Shown here: in pieces, positions 1-10,843 of the stretch
How the letters are laid out: each line of letters begins with the position of its first letter
Position numbering within the stretch: the first letter of the stretch is position 1
Source: Azorinus chamasolen
Lineage: Eukaryota; Mollusca; Bivalvia; Cardiida; Solecurtidae
DNA: 64,000 bases
Direction: 5' to 3'
NCBI GenBank assembly: GCA_963576725.1
Contig: OY755237.1
Location: 65,015,423 to 65,079,422, forward strand
Notes under the pieces: model-generated
Seen by the model: the letters and a program-made list of their open reading frames with translations, nothing else
What the model was told of the DNA's origin: nothing
Databases searched by the model: none
Program-made: the position numbers and the translations under genes

Positions 1-736
1 ATTTTCCTATGAAAAACTGATAAGCCCTTGGGCGGGGCCATTTTTGGCCCCGGGGTCATAATTTGAACAATATTTGTAGAGGACCATAAGATCATGCTAC
101 ATACCAAATATCAAAGGTCTATGCCTTACAGTTTCAGAGAAGAAGATTTTTAAAGATTTTCCTATGAAAAACTAATAAGCCCTTGGGCGGGGCCATTTTT
201 GGCCCAGGGGCCATAATTTGAACAATATTTGTAGAGGACCATAAGATCATGCTACATACCAAATATCAAAGATCTAGGCTTTACAGTTTCAGAGAAGAAG
301 ATTTTTAAAGATTTTCCTATGAAAATTCCATATTACCATATATGGAAAAAATGACCACGCCCTCTGGCGGCCATGTGTTTTGCCGGATCAAAATTCTTTT
401 AACAACTTTTGAAGTCTATCAACTGAGAAACATTTTGGTGAAAACTATATTCAAATCGGACAAGTCATTCTGGAGAAGAAGATTTTTCTAGATATTGTGT
501 ACGGTTGCCATGGCAACAAGACCGATGGCCCCACCCACTATCTTTTAACAACTTTTGAAGCACCCACCCACAGTATGTATCTGACCAAGTTTGGTTACAA
601 TTGGGCAGTCGGTTTCAGAGAAGAAGTCGTTTGAAATTGTTGACGGACAGACGGACAGACGGACAGACGGACGACGGACGCCGGACACAGGGGTATCACA
701 ATAGCTCACCTTGAGCACTTTGTGCTCTGGTGAGCT
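1..736. repeat. Tandem 155-bp repeat element with GACG-rich tail and terminal hairpin (pearl/Helitron-like)
   Basis: Units start at 1, 156 and 311, a period of 155 bp, with further diverged units up to about 630. They end in 'gtttcagagaagaag'. Next comes a GACGGACA-type stretch (633-685) and then a hairpin at about 702-733 whose arms are AGCTCACC and GGTGAGCT, followed by AAAAA. Tandem cores followed by a fixed 3' hairpin resemble bivalve pearl-type or Helitron-derived non-autonomous elements; that class is an inference. The element continues past the left edge. Related sequence lies at 36740, 49070, 52960 and 62750. Confidence 0.6.
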
Positions 737-811
737 AAAAATAATAACATGCCATGCTTTGTTGGATTAGCCCATGACTAGAAACAGAACCGTTCCATGT
801 GAACTATTTGT

Positions 812-1053
812 TTAACCCTTTCGCTCATAGTAACACCTGCTAGGGGCGGATGAGTGAATATCCTTGCAAAAAGATGAGACGCCGAATAACTGGGCGTTTC
901 ATCAGGATCCAAACTGGTTGACACCCTAATTGCATTTTGGTAGAAAAATTGATTATAGCTTGCATTTTGAAAATGTAGTTTGTGAAAAATTATGTAAAAT
1001 AATTGCAATAAAAGTTCCAGCTGACATTATCTTTATAGCATGAGAAAGGTTAA
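812..1053. mobile_element. MITE, family TTAA-H2
   Basis: Bounded by TTAA on both sides, with CCCTTTCGCT at the left and a degenerate AGAAAGGTTAA at the right. The central inverted repeat is GATGAGACGCC / GGGCGTTTCATC, flanked by the GGATCCAAAC module shared with family H. The rest is AT-rich and unlike H. It shares its right TTAA with the next element. Confidence 0.6.
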
Positions 1054-1252
1054 CCTCTTCACCGCCGTAGTCACATAAATGCACCACGACAAATAGTGCA
1101 GTCCCACACTATTTGTCTCAATCTCTATTTCTATATATGCGCTTTATTCCTTTGAAATTTGCATTTATTTATCTCATTTCCTTATTTTACTGAATGATTT
1201 AACAAACTTGGATTGCAGAAGAAAATTAAAAAGTTGGTGCCGAAAGGGTTAA
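1050..1252. mobile_element. MITE, family TTAA-J (central palindrome lost)
   Basis: Starts TTAACCTCTTCACCGCCG and ends GCCGAAAGGGTTAA. Contains the J module 'acaaatagtgcagtccc', but the GC-rich palindrome has been deleted. It abuts the H2 copy through a shared TTAA. Confidence 0.6.
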
Positions 1253-1390
1253 AACTAATTTCATGATGATAGTCCGTAATGGAGGGCGACTATCGACCGG
1301 GTCATATTGAGAAAATAAAGTCTGCTAAAATCTTGACTTGTTACGTTTTTACATACATCCGATGATTCGTTCAGTCCCGTGTGGAAAAGG

Positions 1391-1612
1391 TTAATTCATT
1401 CCATCCTAGACTATCTATAGACCCAGTCTCTTTGAATTAATCTACCGAACAGGAGAATTAAATATAAGAAAAAGAATTTTAGAAGTGTGTAGTTTTGAAA
1501 TTATGGGGATAAATAGAGCATTTGCTCCTATGTAGTAAAGGCTCTATTCAATGGTTTCAATAACGAGTTTTACAGAGTCACAAAAAGGCGTCAGTAGGAG
1601 AGAATGGGTTAA
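1391..1612 (-). mobile_element. MITE, family TTAA-G (reverse, centre eroded)
   Basis: Recognised by 'ctctttgaattaatctacc' and the terminal AGAATGGGTTAA. Half of the 'gagcatttgctcc' palindrome has decayed. Confidence 0.55.
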
Positions 1613-1701
1613 TTCAGTGATTAACATTGTTATAATCTGAAAACATGTCCTAAAGAATGTAGTTAACATAGACTCTGTGGTATTACCTCACATTGAGCGT
1701 T

Positions 1702-1947
1702 TTAACCCTTCGCTTGCTATTCGCGTCAATATACCTGTAAATAGTGAAATCCCAGATGAGACAGCTCCTACAGGAGCTGTCTCATCAGGGTCTGCACTAT
1801 TTACAATTTGATTGTGCAACCAGTGCACTCCACAGCAGTGATTGCACAGAGAAATGCGTGTACACAGTGAAGATATATGTAATTATACAGCAGGACATGG
1901 GTATAGAAGGAGAAATGTATTTTAAAATTCAGCAAGTGAAGGGTTAA
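1702..1947. mobile_element. MITE, family TTAA-I
   Basis: TTAACCCTTCGCTTGCT at the left and GTGAAGGGTTAA at the right (other copies AGCAAGCGAAGGGTTAA) form terminal inverted repeats of about 17 bp next to TTAA. The palindrome GAGACAGCTCC / GGAGCTGTCTC lies at about 1757-1788. A unique arm with 'gtgcactccacagcag' follows. Six copies of I are in the window. Confidence 0.75.
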
Positions 1948-2588
1948 AGGATGTGAAACATGACGGAATATTATATATAGCTGAAGTTGAATTGTACAAA
2001 ACATAGACCAGACAAGTAGGCAAGAGATGACACAAGAGAGTTCACTGTAAGCAAAACTCTTGTGGAGTAACTGTGCTAAATATATGTAAATGTAGAAAAT
2101 AATAGTCAGTATGAATAAAAATTGAAATTAAAAAAAAACACATCATATTGCAACTGATTTAATTCCTTTCATAAATAGAGAACAAATATTTGAATATAAG
2201 GGAATTAATATTATGCGATGCATCTTGATATCAAATGTGATGGTAAAACTCAATAGTACTTTCTAAACTATCGATACTATACGATAGTAATGTTTGATCC
2301 CAATAGTGACGCCTTGCAGTCATCATAGATGCAAAACTAGCCCCGCTTCTGGTGGTCATATTTCATTAAACAAGGAACAGTTTGGTTTTTAAATCTGATA
2401 AGCAGTGTATCAAAATATTCATCTGGTTTGCAATGTGCCTTCTGATCGAAGTCTCCACTGTTTTCAAATGGCAGTAAACGCGACCCAGTATTAAAAGGGT
2501 TAAAGCTATCTTACGTAAAGTTCCCACGCCACGAGAAAATATGTCTTCGAACAAGGTAAACACCTTAAACCATGACAACACATTGCGT
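1948..2588. other. No gene recognised
   Basis: AT-rich sequence with short A tracts. I see no conserved exon and no clear transposon ends here. Confidence 0.5.
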
Positions 2589-2590
2589 TA

Positions 2591-2794
2591 CAGTAAAACC
2601 TCTCTATAACGGCCACTAAATGGTGTAAATTAGTTGGTATTTAGGGCAGGTGGCTGCTTAAAACAAGGTGAAAGTAAAACAGAACGCTCCTATAAGAGCG
2701 TTCTGTTTTACTTTCACCTTGCTTTAAGCAGCCACCTGCCTTTAACACAAAATGCTTGATGTAATTTTGTGGCCGTTATAGAGAGGTTTTACTG
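2591..2794. mobile_element. MITE, family TA-C
   Basis: Flanked by TA. The ends CAGTAAAACCTCTCTATAA and its complement are of pogo/Tigger type. Inside, an almost perfect inverted repeat covers the element: GGCAGGTGGCTGCTTAAA... on the left is matched on the right, with a tip of AACGCTCC-TATA-GGAGCGTT. Length is about 204 bp. Seven copies of C are in the window. Confidence 0.8.
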
Positions 2795-3040
2795 TATATC
2801 ATTATAGGGGATCAGGGTCCGCACACCTGTTTTAGATTCGGTAATGAAATATTCCATGTGCTGTTGAGAATGTTTATCAAACGGCGTAGACAAAAAGGAC
2901 ACTAACAACAAAGGCACTTTTATGTTTAATAACTATTATGGAATGTTGCACATATACACAATGAACTAAAGAGTGTTGTATGTCATAAACCTGGCCTGGT
3001 ACACGGAAACTTGTATTTGACCACAGGTAGCAGAATTAAA

Positions 3041-3234
3041 ATAACTCTTTCGCTGCCCATGTCGCACCTGTGATACCTTATGCAAACAGTTTGGTTCTAG
3101 ATAAGACACCGAGTAACTCAGCGTCTCATCAGGATCCAAACTGTTTGTTACTGTCGTTATTTTTTAAACAAAATTTAAGAAAACTAAAGAAATTCAAATT
3201 TGCAGATGACAAAATTTGGCAGCGATAGAGTTAA
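3041..3234. mobile_element. MITE, family TTAA-H (degenerate)
   Basis: 'taactctttcgctgcccatg' at the left and TTTGGCAGCGATAGAGTTAA at the right; centre AAACTGTTTGTTACTG with ACACCGAGTAACTCAGCGTCTC. H elements encode nothing beyond the repeat. Confidence 0.65.
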
Positions 3235-3355
3235 ACATTTAGCCTGCTTTTCACCCACTTCATTTTCAAATTCAAGCTATAACCAGCTTGTCTACTGGAT
3301 CCAAACTGTTTGCTTTGCAAAGGCAATCATGGATGTGCCGGTAGTAAGCTAACGG
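3231..3355. mobile_element. Partial MITE, family TTAA-H2
   Basis: Starts at the TTAA shared with the H copy ('ttaaacatttagcctgc') and matches the left half of the copy at 32494, including 'aaattcaagctata' and 'ggatccaaactg'. The rest is lost. Confidence 0.45.
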
Positions 3356-3567
3356 TTTATATATATACATCAATATGGAAACAAATACTGGTACTGCTGA
3401 CACCTGAACATCCATATTAATTAAGTATTAAACGTCGCTATTATATAGCTTAACCCTTTCCTCCATGAATACTAATGTAAGACATTCGGTCAATAGTCTC
3501 TCAAACCTTTGATGGAATCTGAAGTCAGTGACAAGTTCAGCAGGTTGGTTCAATTCCATTCAGTATA

Positions 3568-3992
3568 TTAACACCTTACTCCACGGATACGCTTTTAACC
3601 CTTTCCCTCATATTGACGACTTTTGACGACTCTGTTAAAGCAAATTTGTGAAACCATTGTAATAAATAGAGCATTTGCTCCTTTAGGAGCAAATGCTCTA
3701 TTTATCACAATGGTTTCAAACTTCAAAAATCTAAAATTTTCTTTTTCTCTAATTATTGCTCCTTTTCGGTAGATTAATTCAAAGAGGTTGTATCTAAAAA
3801 TAGTCTATGGGGTTAAAGCCTTCATAAACAATGTAGACCCAAATTAGACGGCTCCTCTCTTTGCTTATGGAATACTTCTTTGCAATGATAAATACATTGC
3901 AATTCCATTATTCACAATGCCATTATAAAAATTCAGCTAATTAATATTCATAGTCATTATTTCATAGATGAATATTCACGAGGTAAAGGATT
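3568..3992 (+). mobile_element. MITE, family TTAA-B, split by a G element
   Basis: Left end TTAACACCTTACTCCA, right end ATTCACGAGGTAAAGGATTA. The B module resumes after the G insert with 'aacaatgtagacccaaatt'. A second MITE landed in a TTAA inside the B copy. Confidence 0.55.
3595..3816 (+). mobile_element. MITE, family TTAA-G, nested in B
   Basis: TTAACCCTTTCCCTCATATT at the left and GGGGTTAA at the right. The perfect palindrome GAGCATTTGCTCC / GGAGCAAATGCTC continues outward into 'tgtgataaata' arms. TTAA is duplicated on both sides. Confidence 0.75.
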
Positions 3993-4087
3993 ACGCGGAG
4001 ATGACGTATAAAGACAATGTTCATTAAACTCTATATTTGGTTCCTATGGTAACTAAATAACAATTTCAGCTACCTGCAATATTATGG

Positions 4088-4332
4088 TTAACCATTTACT
4101 CCGTGAATATTCGTGTATTAAATAATGAATCGTGAATATTAATTGCATTAGACTGTTATAGCCAGTGTCACAGAAGGTTTTAGTCAAGGCATAAACTTCA
4201 GAATAATGTCTATATTATATATCATACGTAAACAGCAGACCCTGGTCAGACGGCTCCTAAAGGAGCCATGTGTTCTGGGCGTACTCTGTTTGCAACAGCG
4301 AAATAAGACGTATTTATGGAGGAAAGGGTTAA
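4088..4332 (-). mobile_element. MITE, family TTAA-B (reverse)
   Basis: TTAACCATTTACTCCGTGAA at the left and GGAGGAAAGGGTTAA at the right. The centre 'cagacggctcctaaaggagcc' is in the B module, though one arm outside it is damaged. AT-rich 'gaatattaatt' blocks typify B. Confidence 0.7.
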
Positions 4333-4837
4333 CAAGCCACATGCAAAGATTATCTACCATTCATTAGCAATAGCTAGAGCACGTGTATAAGCAGATATGA
4401 TCGGTATTTCTTACAGTATCCTTGTGCCAGATAACCTAACAACAGTGCAAACTAAAATCATATAAAAATCATATAAATATCACAGCTTGGTCACTCTCTA
4501 AACCTTGAAAACCTCATAGCAAAATCTGTAGTCTAGCATGTCATACAGTCGGACTTGTCAGAAAGTGTATTTATAGGAAACGATGACTTAATCAACTAGT
4601 GGCTGACGTAACAGAACGTATCAAACATCGTATGTTACACTAAAACTTTATAAGAGTAAAGGAATAAGATTTCATCTGGCAATAATTTTCGAAGCAGTAA
4701 AAATACATCAACATTTTGAATAGAAACAACTTCCAGTGCATGAAATAAAATTGAATAAAAGTGTATGCTGCAAATGTAAGTAATCATAAATCAAAAGTAA
4801 TGAAGAAATTATTCATGCTCATGGCACGTATAAGTAT
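4333..4837. other. No feature recognised
   Basis: AT-rich intergenic sequence. No exon-like open frame with splice sites and no transposon termini were seen. Confidence 0.5.
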
Positions 4838-5065
4838 TTAACCCATTCCCTCATATTGACGACTTTTGACGACTCTGTAATAGTCACTTTGTGAAACCAT
4901 TGTGATAAATAGAGCATTTGCTCCTATAGGAGCAAATGCTCTATTTATCACAATGATTTCAAACTACAAAACTCTAAAGTTTACTTTTCTCCTGTTAGTG
5001 CTCCTTTTCGGTAGATTTATTCAAAGAGGTTGTATCTAAAAATAGCCTATGAGGTAATGGGTTAA
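4838..5065 (+). mobile_element. MITE, family TTAA-G
   Basis: Nearly full-length reference copy: TTAACCCATTCCCTCATATT ... GAGGTAATGGGTTAA, with the palindrome GCATTTGCTCCTATAGGAGC at about 4914-4942 extended by 'tgtgataaatag' arms. It shares the right TTAA with an M element. Confidence 0.8.
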
Positions 5066-5275
5066 ACCATTTCATCAATAAATGTTTAGAGTGAAACAGC
5101 CCATCAGTGTTAAGCTATAGAGTCCACTCAGTTTGAAAGGCCTAACCATGCCAGAGGATTTTGATTCACAAACAGTGGAGACCCTGACCAGAGGGTTCCT
5201 CTAGGAGACCTCCGATCTGAGTCTTCACTGTTTGTTAACGACAGTGCGTGCGTATCCAGCATTAAAAGGGGATAA
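5062..5275 (-). mobile_element. MITE, family TTAA-M (reverse)
   Basis: Begins at the TTAA of the previous G element. Contains 'caaacagtggagaccctgac' and an imperfect palindrome around 'ggttcctctaggagacc', then 'cgtatccagcattaaaaggg'. M uses the same middle module as A, B and L with different outer sequence. Confidence 0.55.
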
Positions 5276-6290
5276 CCTTTGGCTCCTGCTGGACTTTACG
5301 GATGTCAAACAAAGCAGACCCAAAATAGCTTCAGTGCCAAAACACATTTTAATGTTCGATTTTCTAAAACGTGCATACCTTCTGATTAGTGACACACGCT
5401 TTAGATCCTGATCAGTCGTTGTGTTTCCATGTATAAACAATAATTTTGAGTCACGACATGGTTGTCATTTGAAATAGCCTTGATCCAGATCTTGAGTTTC
5501 TATATACACTTTAAATTAAAACACTTCAAAACAATGTGTGACTTTGTGTTAGCAGTTAGATATATTAATTAATTTGTACATCAGTACATCGTCCTTCATA
5601 CACACACGTCTAATACATATATCACTGAAATAAAAGTTTTCATACCTAACAACACTATGTTTTACATTATCTTTTACATCACGCCACGTGATTCACTATT
5701 TAGATTTGCTCTATATACATATTATTCCGAGGATGAGCGGTAACTGTATATTCTGACTAAGAGTAAACGCAAAACGAGAAAAGCTTTTAAATGTTTTGCG
5801 AGGTTTAAAGAGCTTTCATGATATCTGCTTGCAACAATGTGATATACTTCATCAAGCTTGGTCTGTTGAGAAAATAGCTTTTTACAAACAAATCTGTTTC
5901 CTTAGATCAGAAAAGCATAGTCATTTAATAACAAAGTGGAACTCGTCCTCTATATCAGCCTGTAAGTTTAATGTTTTAGTAATATAAGTTATTAAATCAA
6001 AAGCTAAAACATCTAAATATGCTTCTTAACCGAATGACAAGTTTACAATGTTATAAAAATCTAGCAGTACAGTGCTTTCTTCACCTGAGTACCAATAATG
6101 ATAAAAATTATCCAACAGGCGCTGTTTGAAAATGCTGATAAATGCTTTAACATTTACCATATTAGTTCCCAATTAAAACGAAATCCATTTTTGAGGAGAA
6201 TATATGTCACACTTAACAACCAACATTTATACCCATTGCTACAATTGTGTACATACTGTAAATTGTATGCAATATTCAACAATTTATACC
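5276..6290. other. No gene recognised (about 1 kb)
   Basis: AT-rich DNA. The short open frames at 5796 and 6098 resemble no family I know and lack convincing splice context. Confidence 0.5.
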
Positions 6291-6293
6291 AGT

Positions 6294-6499
6294 AAAGTAA
6301 AACCTCTCTATAACGACCACTAAATTACATCAAGTATTTTTGTGTTAAAGACAGGTGTATGCTTAAAGCAAGGTGAAAGTAAAACAGAACGCTCCTATAG
6401 GAGCGTTCTGTTTCACTTTCACCTTGCCTTAAACAACCACCTGCCCAAAATACCAACTAATTAACATAATTTAGTGGTCGTTATAGGGAGGTTTTACTG
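6294..6499. mobile_element. MITE, family TA-C
   Basis: The left end is slightly rearranged ('cagtaaagtaaaacctctct'); the right end is GAGGTTTTACTG followed by TA. The palindrome tip is CGCTCCTATAGGAGCG. Confidence 0.75.
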
Positions 6500-6539
6500 T
6501 ATTTCACTACCCTCACATAACGTGATATGTAAAGGGGAT

Positions 6540-7300
6540 AGCTGCCTAACTAACCGGGCATGCCTATCCTAGAGGTAGTTGTTCTCACATTTAGGAATGG
6601 CTTATACAATGTTCAGTGGGTTATTTCAATTTCTTTTGACTTACTGTAACCCCATATTTCTGAGGCATACCTTAATTTAGAGCTAAAAAATGCATCGACA
6701 AATTGACAAATTACAATTTTGTTTTATTTTCAGTTTGTTACAATTGATCAAAAAATGTGTTTAATGCATTTAGAGCTTTTCCCACCAAATGCTTGAATGT
6801 ACCTGTATAATTAAAGATTGTACCCAAATAATTAAACTTATCAATATTTTTTTATTCACAGTCTTTATAATTATGTAAAATTTCAAAAGCCTTCCCTATT
6901 TTCTAAATACCATCGTTTTAGTATTTTACCTAAAGTATTCGCCTCAAATGTCCATCTATTACAACATGTTGATAAAAGGTTTAAAGTATGCTGAATACAC
7001 ATATATTCAGGTGAATCACCTAAAATTATAATGTCATCTGAAAATAACAATAAAATCAACATTAATTGCCAAACCAGAATTTACATTTTCTTGTAAATAC
7101 AGTTCTTCTTCTTCACAGTATCGGCAAAATTATCCCCCTTTGCCTAAATACAACCGCATACTCAAATAAAAACACTTGAGTAATCATTACACACTCTAAG
7201 AAAGATGTTATCTTGTTATACATGTTCCCAATTATTCTGAGTATTTCCCATCAATCCCACAGCTATACAATTTTAACCAGAGTGCTATGCGATATATACA
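6540..7300 (-). pseudogene. Non-LTR retrotransposon reverse transcriptase remnant
   Basis: Minus-strand translation, with several frameshifts and stops, gives pieces of a LINE reverse transcriptase in the right order. A GDN-type 'RQGD' block lies near 7150. A catalytic block reading FSDDIIILGDSPEYM near 7040 corresponds to the usual YADDIVILADSPE. 'FNYLGTIFNYTGTF' lies near 6830 and 'VGKALNALN' near 6780. The block order and the 'YLG..FNYTG' signature fit jockey/Nimb/CR1-like elements common in bivalves. It is dead and incomplete; the clade is uncertain. Confidence 0.65.
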
Positions 7301-7389
7301 ATAATAAAGGTTTTTTAATCTACAAATACACAGTACAACCTTTCGTTTGCATTCAAATATTTCTGACCAGCAATATACTGCAATAAATA

Positions 7390-7577
7390 CAGTAAAACCC
7401 CTCTTATGCGACCACTTAATGAATAAACATTGGTGTCTTTATAAGAAGATAGTTGCTTAATGCAGGACAAAAGTAATGCAGAAAGCTATTACTTTTGTCC
7501 AGCATTAAGCTACCACCTGCATCTAGCACCCAAAAGTGTACCTCTTTTAGGTGGTCGCATTAGCGGGGTTTTACTAT
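7390..7577. mobile_element. MITE, family TA-D
   Basis: Ends CAGTAAAACCCCTCTTATGC and GCATTAGCGGGGTTTTACT next to TA. The arms 'cttaatgcaggacaaaagta' are matched on the right, but this copy has lost the GCTCC tip. Confidence 0.7.
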
Positions 7578-7855
7578 ACAGTGAATCTAACCCCAAACTT
7601 ACCGTCAGATAAGATATTATTATTCATATCCCTCTACTATGCGCTTATTCAAAATACTCACTAATATCTAGATAAAAAGATGACAAAGGTTATCCCTCTA
7701 AAATTATTTACATCACTTTTGTCACCCATTTATGCAATGGAATGATAATCCCTCAGTCCGTTAATCCGGAGAATAGCAACTATCTACACTTGCATTAAAT
7801 ATATCACACAAATGAGAATCTAATATATCACATTATCCAATAAAGTATTCATCAT

Positions 7856-8045
7856 TTAACCCATTCCTTCATACTGAGGCTTTTTGACACTTCTGTAAAA
7901 ATCACTTTTTAAACCATTGTGATAAAAATGATGGCTTCAAAACTACACAATTCTACATTTTTCCTTTTCTCCATTAAATGCTCCTTTTCGGTAGATTTAT
8001 TCAAAGAGGTTGGGTCTAAAAATAGCTTATGAGGGAATGGGTTAA
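7856..8045 (+). mobile_element. MITE, family TTAA-G, palindrome deleted
   Basis: TTAACCCATTCCTTCATACT to GAGGGAATGGGTTAA. The 'gagcatttgctcc' palindrome is absent: 'attgtgataaaaatgatggc' joins the two arms directly, as expected after hairpin loss in replication. Confidence 0.7.
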
Positions 8046-8824
8046 CATCTCTTTGTCCGATGCCTTTGTCTTTTATAAGGATTTAATAGCCTGCCTTACT
8101 TCTTTAATTGCAATCTGTCCATTCAATCCCGGACAACTATGTCCTGTATCATTAAAATTATGAGTTGAGGAGAAATATTCTGCTTCTTCATTCTGAGCTT
8201 GAAAAAAAAAATTCCAAACTGAGAAAAATATTCGTAAAAGGATCCTAAAAATGTCCCTTAGCTATGCGGAAATCCACAGACTTACAAAGATCAATATTTA
8301 GGCTACCCCGTCTTATCTAGTGAAGTTCTCTTCGGGGGTGAATCAGGTATGTAACCATCGTAGTATACTTGATCGGAGTAAATATCATGAGTTATAAAAT
8401 CATCTCTGGCCGCATATCTACTGCGAGTAAAATTATTTTGTAAAGTTTTAAAAAAACACCAACAGGGACAACATTATAACGTGGCGAATACTCGCCCCAC
8501 AAATACACACCACATGCATATAGGTCCTTTTCAAAATGAAATAAAAACATTCATCTAACATATGCAAAATTACGGAGTCGAGTTGATTGTTACAATTTCA
8601 ACACCGTCTTCCATTTGTTCCTTATACATGTATATAAATATAATGCATTAAACAACCACTTGTTTTTTAAGACTCATATGTTCGATAAATGGTCGCTTAA
8701 GACAGTTTATTCTGTAATATCAATTTCAAACCAGCAATAGTGTCAATTGTTCTTTTCAACCCTTTAAATATGCCAGTCTACATCATGTAGGAAGAAATAT
8801 ATGATAAGGTCTTCAGGCATGCCT
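8046..8824. other. No gene recognised
   Basis: Unique-looking AT-rich sequence between G elements. I cannot assign coding or repeat content. Confidence 0.45.
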
Positions 8825-9027
8825 TTAACCCCTTCTCTTCTACTGACGCCTTTCTGTGCCTCTGTAAAACTCATTTATTGAAACCGTTGTGATAAATAGA
8901 TAAATTTATTTATCACAATAGTTTCAAAACTACATAATTCGATCATTCTCCTTTTATATAGTTAATGTTCCTTTTCGCTGGATTAATGCAAAGAAAATGG
9001 GTATAAAATTAGTCTATAATGGGAATG
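8825..9027 (+). mobile_element. MITE, family TTAA-G (degenerate)
   Basis: TTAACCCCTTCTCTTCTACT at the left. The 'gaaaccgttgtgataaatag' arm and its inverted partner remain, but the GCTCC tip is gone. The right end is decayed. Confidence 0.55.
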
Positions 9028-9143
9028 ACATTTAGCTTGGTGAATAAAGTTTTGTTCACAGGAACATAGTTTCCTGATTCCTACATTCGTATTTAATTCT
9101 TTCAATTCTGGTTTCATAGTAGAACCGGATAACCCATCAGTAC

Positions 9144-9333
9144 TTAATTCATTCCCTCATATGCTGTTTTAGACCCAGTCTCTTTGAATAAATCTACCGA
9201 AAAGGAGCATTTACTAGAGAAAAGGAAACTTTTAGAATTGTATAGTTTTTAAATCATTGTGATAATCATAATGGTTTCAAAAATGGACTTTTTCAGAGGC
9301 ATCAAAAGCCGTCAATATGAGGGAACGGGTTAA
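9144..9333 (-). mobile_element. MITE, family TTAA-G (reverse), palindrome deleted
   Basis: TTAATTCATTCCCTCATATG at the left, GAGGGAACGGGTTAA at the right. The central hairpin is reduced to 'ttgtgataatcataatgg'. TTAA is shared with the following M element. Confidence 0.65.
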
Positions 9334-9494
9334 CAATAGAGTCTATTCAGTATGAGGGACTTAAGTTTGGTATAGGAGTTTAGTTGAGAAACAGTGCAGA
9401 CCCTGATCAGAGAGCTCCTCTGTGGGCCATCTGACCTGGGTATACACTGTTTGCAATTTGACAGTACATGCGTTTCTGGGTTTGAAATTGTTAA
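9330..9494 (-). mobile_element. MITE, family TTAA-M
   Basis: 'ttaacaatagagtctattca', then 'acagtgcagaccctgatcag' and the tip 'gagctcctctgtgggcc', ending near TTAA. Shorter than other M copies. Confidence 0.5.
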
Positions 9495-9551
9495 AAAGTA
9501 TATTGTTCATACAAATAATTTTACACAATTAAACCATCATTAATCACAGTA

Positions 9552-9754
9552 CAGGAAACCCCTCTAAACTGGAATTCTAGTAGAGAAGAATTTAGGTGCT
9601 TTTAGGCAGGTGGCTGCTTAATGCTGGGTGAACGTCATGCAGAAAGCTCCTAGAGGAGCTTTCTGCATGATTTTCACCCTGCATTAAGCTGCCACCTGTC
9701 ACAAAGACCGATACTTGTACTAAATTTAATGTCCGGTTTAGAGGGGTTCTACTG
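9552..9754. mobile_element. MITE, family TA-F
   Basis: TA-flanked, ends AACCCCTCTAAACTGGAATT and GTCCGGTTTAGAGGGG. The arms 'cttaatgctgggtgaacgt' and complement meet at AAAGCTCCTAGAGGAGCTTT. It lies about 130 bp beyond the stop codon of the galactosyltransferase gene. Confidence 0.75.
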
Positions 9755-9882
9755 TATTATTAATCTCATGATACCGGTTAAAGGTTGTGCCACGGAGGTC
9801 TATGCTTCTTAAATAATTAAAACACTAAACGTCAGAAAATCTCCAGTCTCATTCTAAAGGTTAAGTTCTGTGCCTAGAACGG

Positions 9883-10843
9883 CTACGTCTGTTGCGCAGT
9901 TAAAACATCAATTATAACGGCTTCTGGTGCTTTGGTCTGTTCTGATGTGTGTTCCGCGCTTAGCTTATATGCATCTGTTTCCAGTATAACGTTACCGTGA
10001 TCTATTTTAGCTGTTGGAAGCGGTTGTGTCTTGACTTGAAATGTATTCCTGTTCGTATTAATATTACTAGCACTCTGTTGCATTTGTTTCAAGATATTTA
10101 CTTGTGGCGGTCTTGGTATGGGAGTTTTTCTCATTTCTACTTTAACAGGGATCCCAATATTCATTGCCCTACGAATCTGCATGTCAACCATGGCTTGATC
10201 TATCACTTGAGCAGGCTTTGCATTTTTAACATTGCCAATAATGTTTGCATTCGCCGTTTTAACAGCTTTCTGACGATCGTCGTTTATCTTTTTCATAGCC
10301 CTGTTGCTATATTTGTTAGGTACATTACCTTTAATTTGTTTTGATTTTGCAACAGGTTTTGAAACAGTTTTTTTCTTAATTTTCTTCAAATGGTCATATT
10401 TATTTAAATAGTCTGGAATTGTTCCATTGAATTCAGACGGGATCCAGTCAATAGTTCGGGGTGATTTTCTCCTTAATGGCGCTAAAGGTTTCCGCTGTCC
10501 CACTTGGACTAACTGGACAGACTGTGCTTTTATCATTTGACCTGATCTCCCTGGAAACAGCCTCCCATGTAAGTGGTTTACTCCTGGGGGATTGTTTGGA
10601 ATATTGACCTGTGCGTCTTTTATGTCCTTTCTTTTATTGCGCACCATGGGAGATGGAGGTGGTTTGCCTTGATTTGAATCTGCTTTACTTGTTGTCATAA
10701 ATGCGCGTAAAACTTCCTTCTCGTCAACGCGTATCAAGATCCAAGTAAACAGTCGCTTTAGCTCCGTTCTGACTATGGTATAATTTAGACTGCTTAATCC
10801 ATCTGACAGGTAACGCCTCTTCATATCTCTCAGCAGTTTAAAT
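9883..10843 (-). CDS. B4GALT: B4GALT exon 6: end of GT7 domain plus long basic tail
   Basis: Encodes residues 299-618. [20 protein letters not shown] and [20 protein letters not shown] finish the GT7 fold. Family members normally stop within about 20 residues of this point. Here the frame stays open for about 273 more codons rich in Lys, Pro, Asn and Gln (for example [20 protein letters not shown]), without predicted membrane segments or cysteines. Acceptor CATTCTTTCAG|AT. No clear AATAAA is seen just after the stop. Confidence 0.93.

Noticed and set aside
9997..10344. 115-codon plus-strand frame
   Set aside because: It lies antisense to the tail of B4GALT exon 6, whose frame is far longer and continues a recognised domain.
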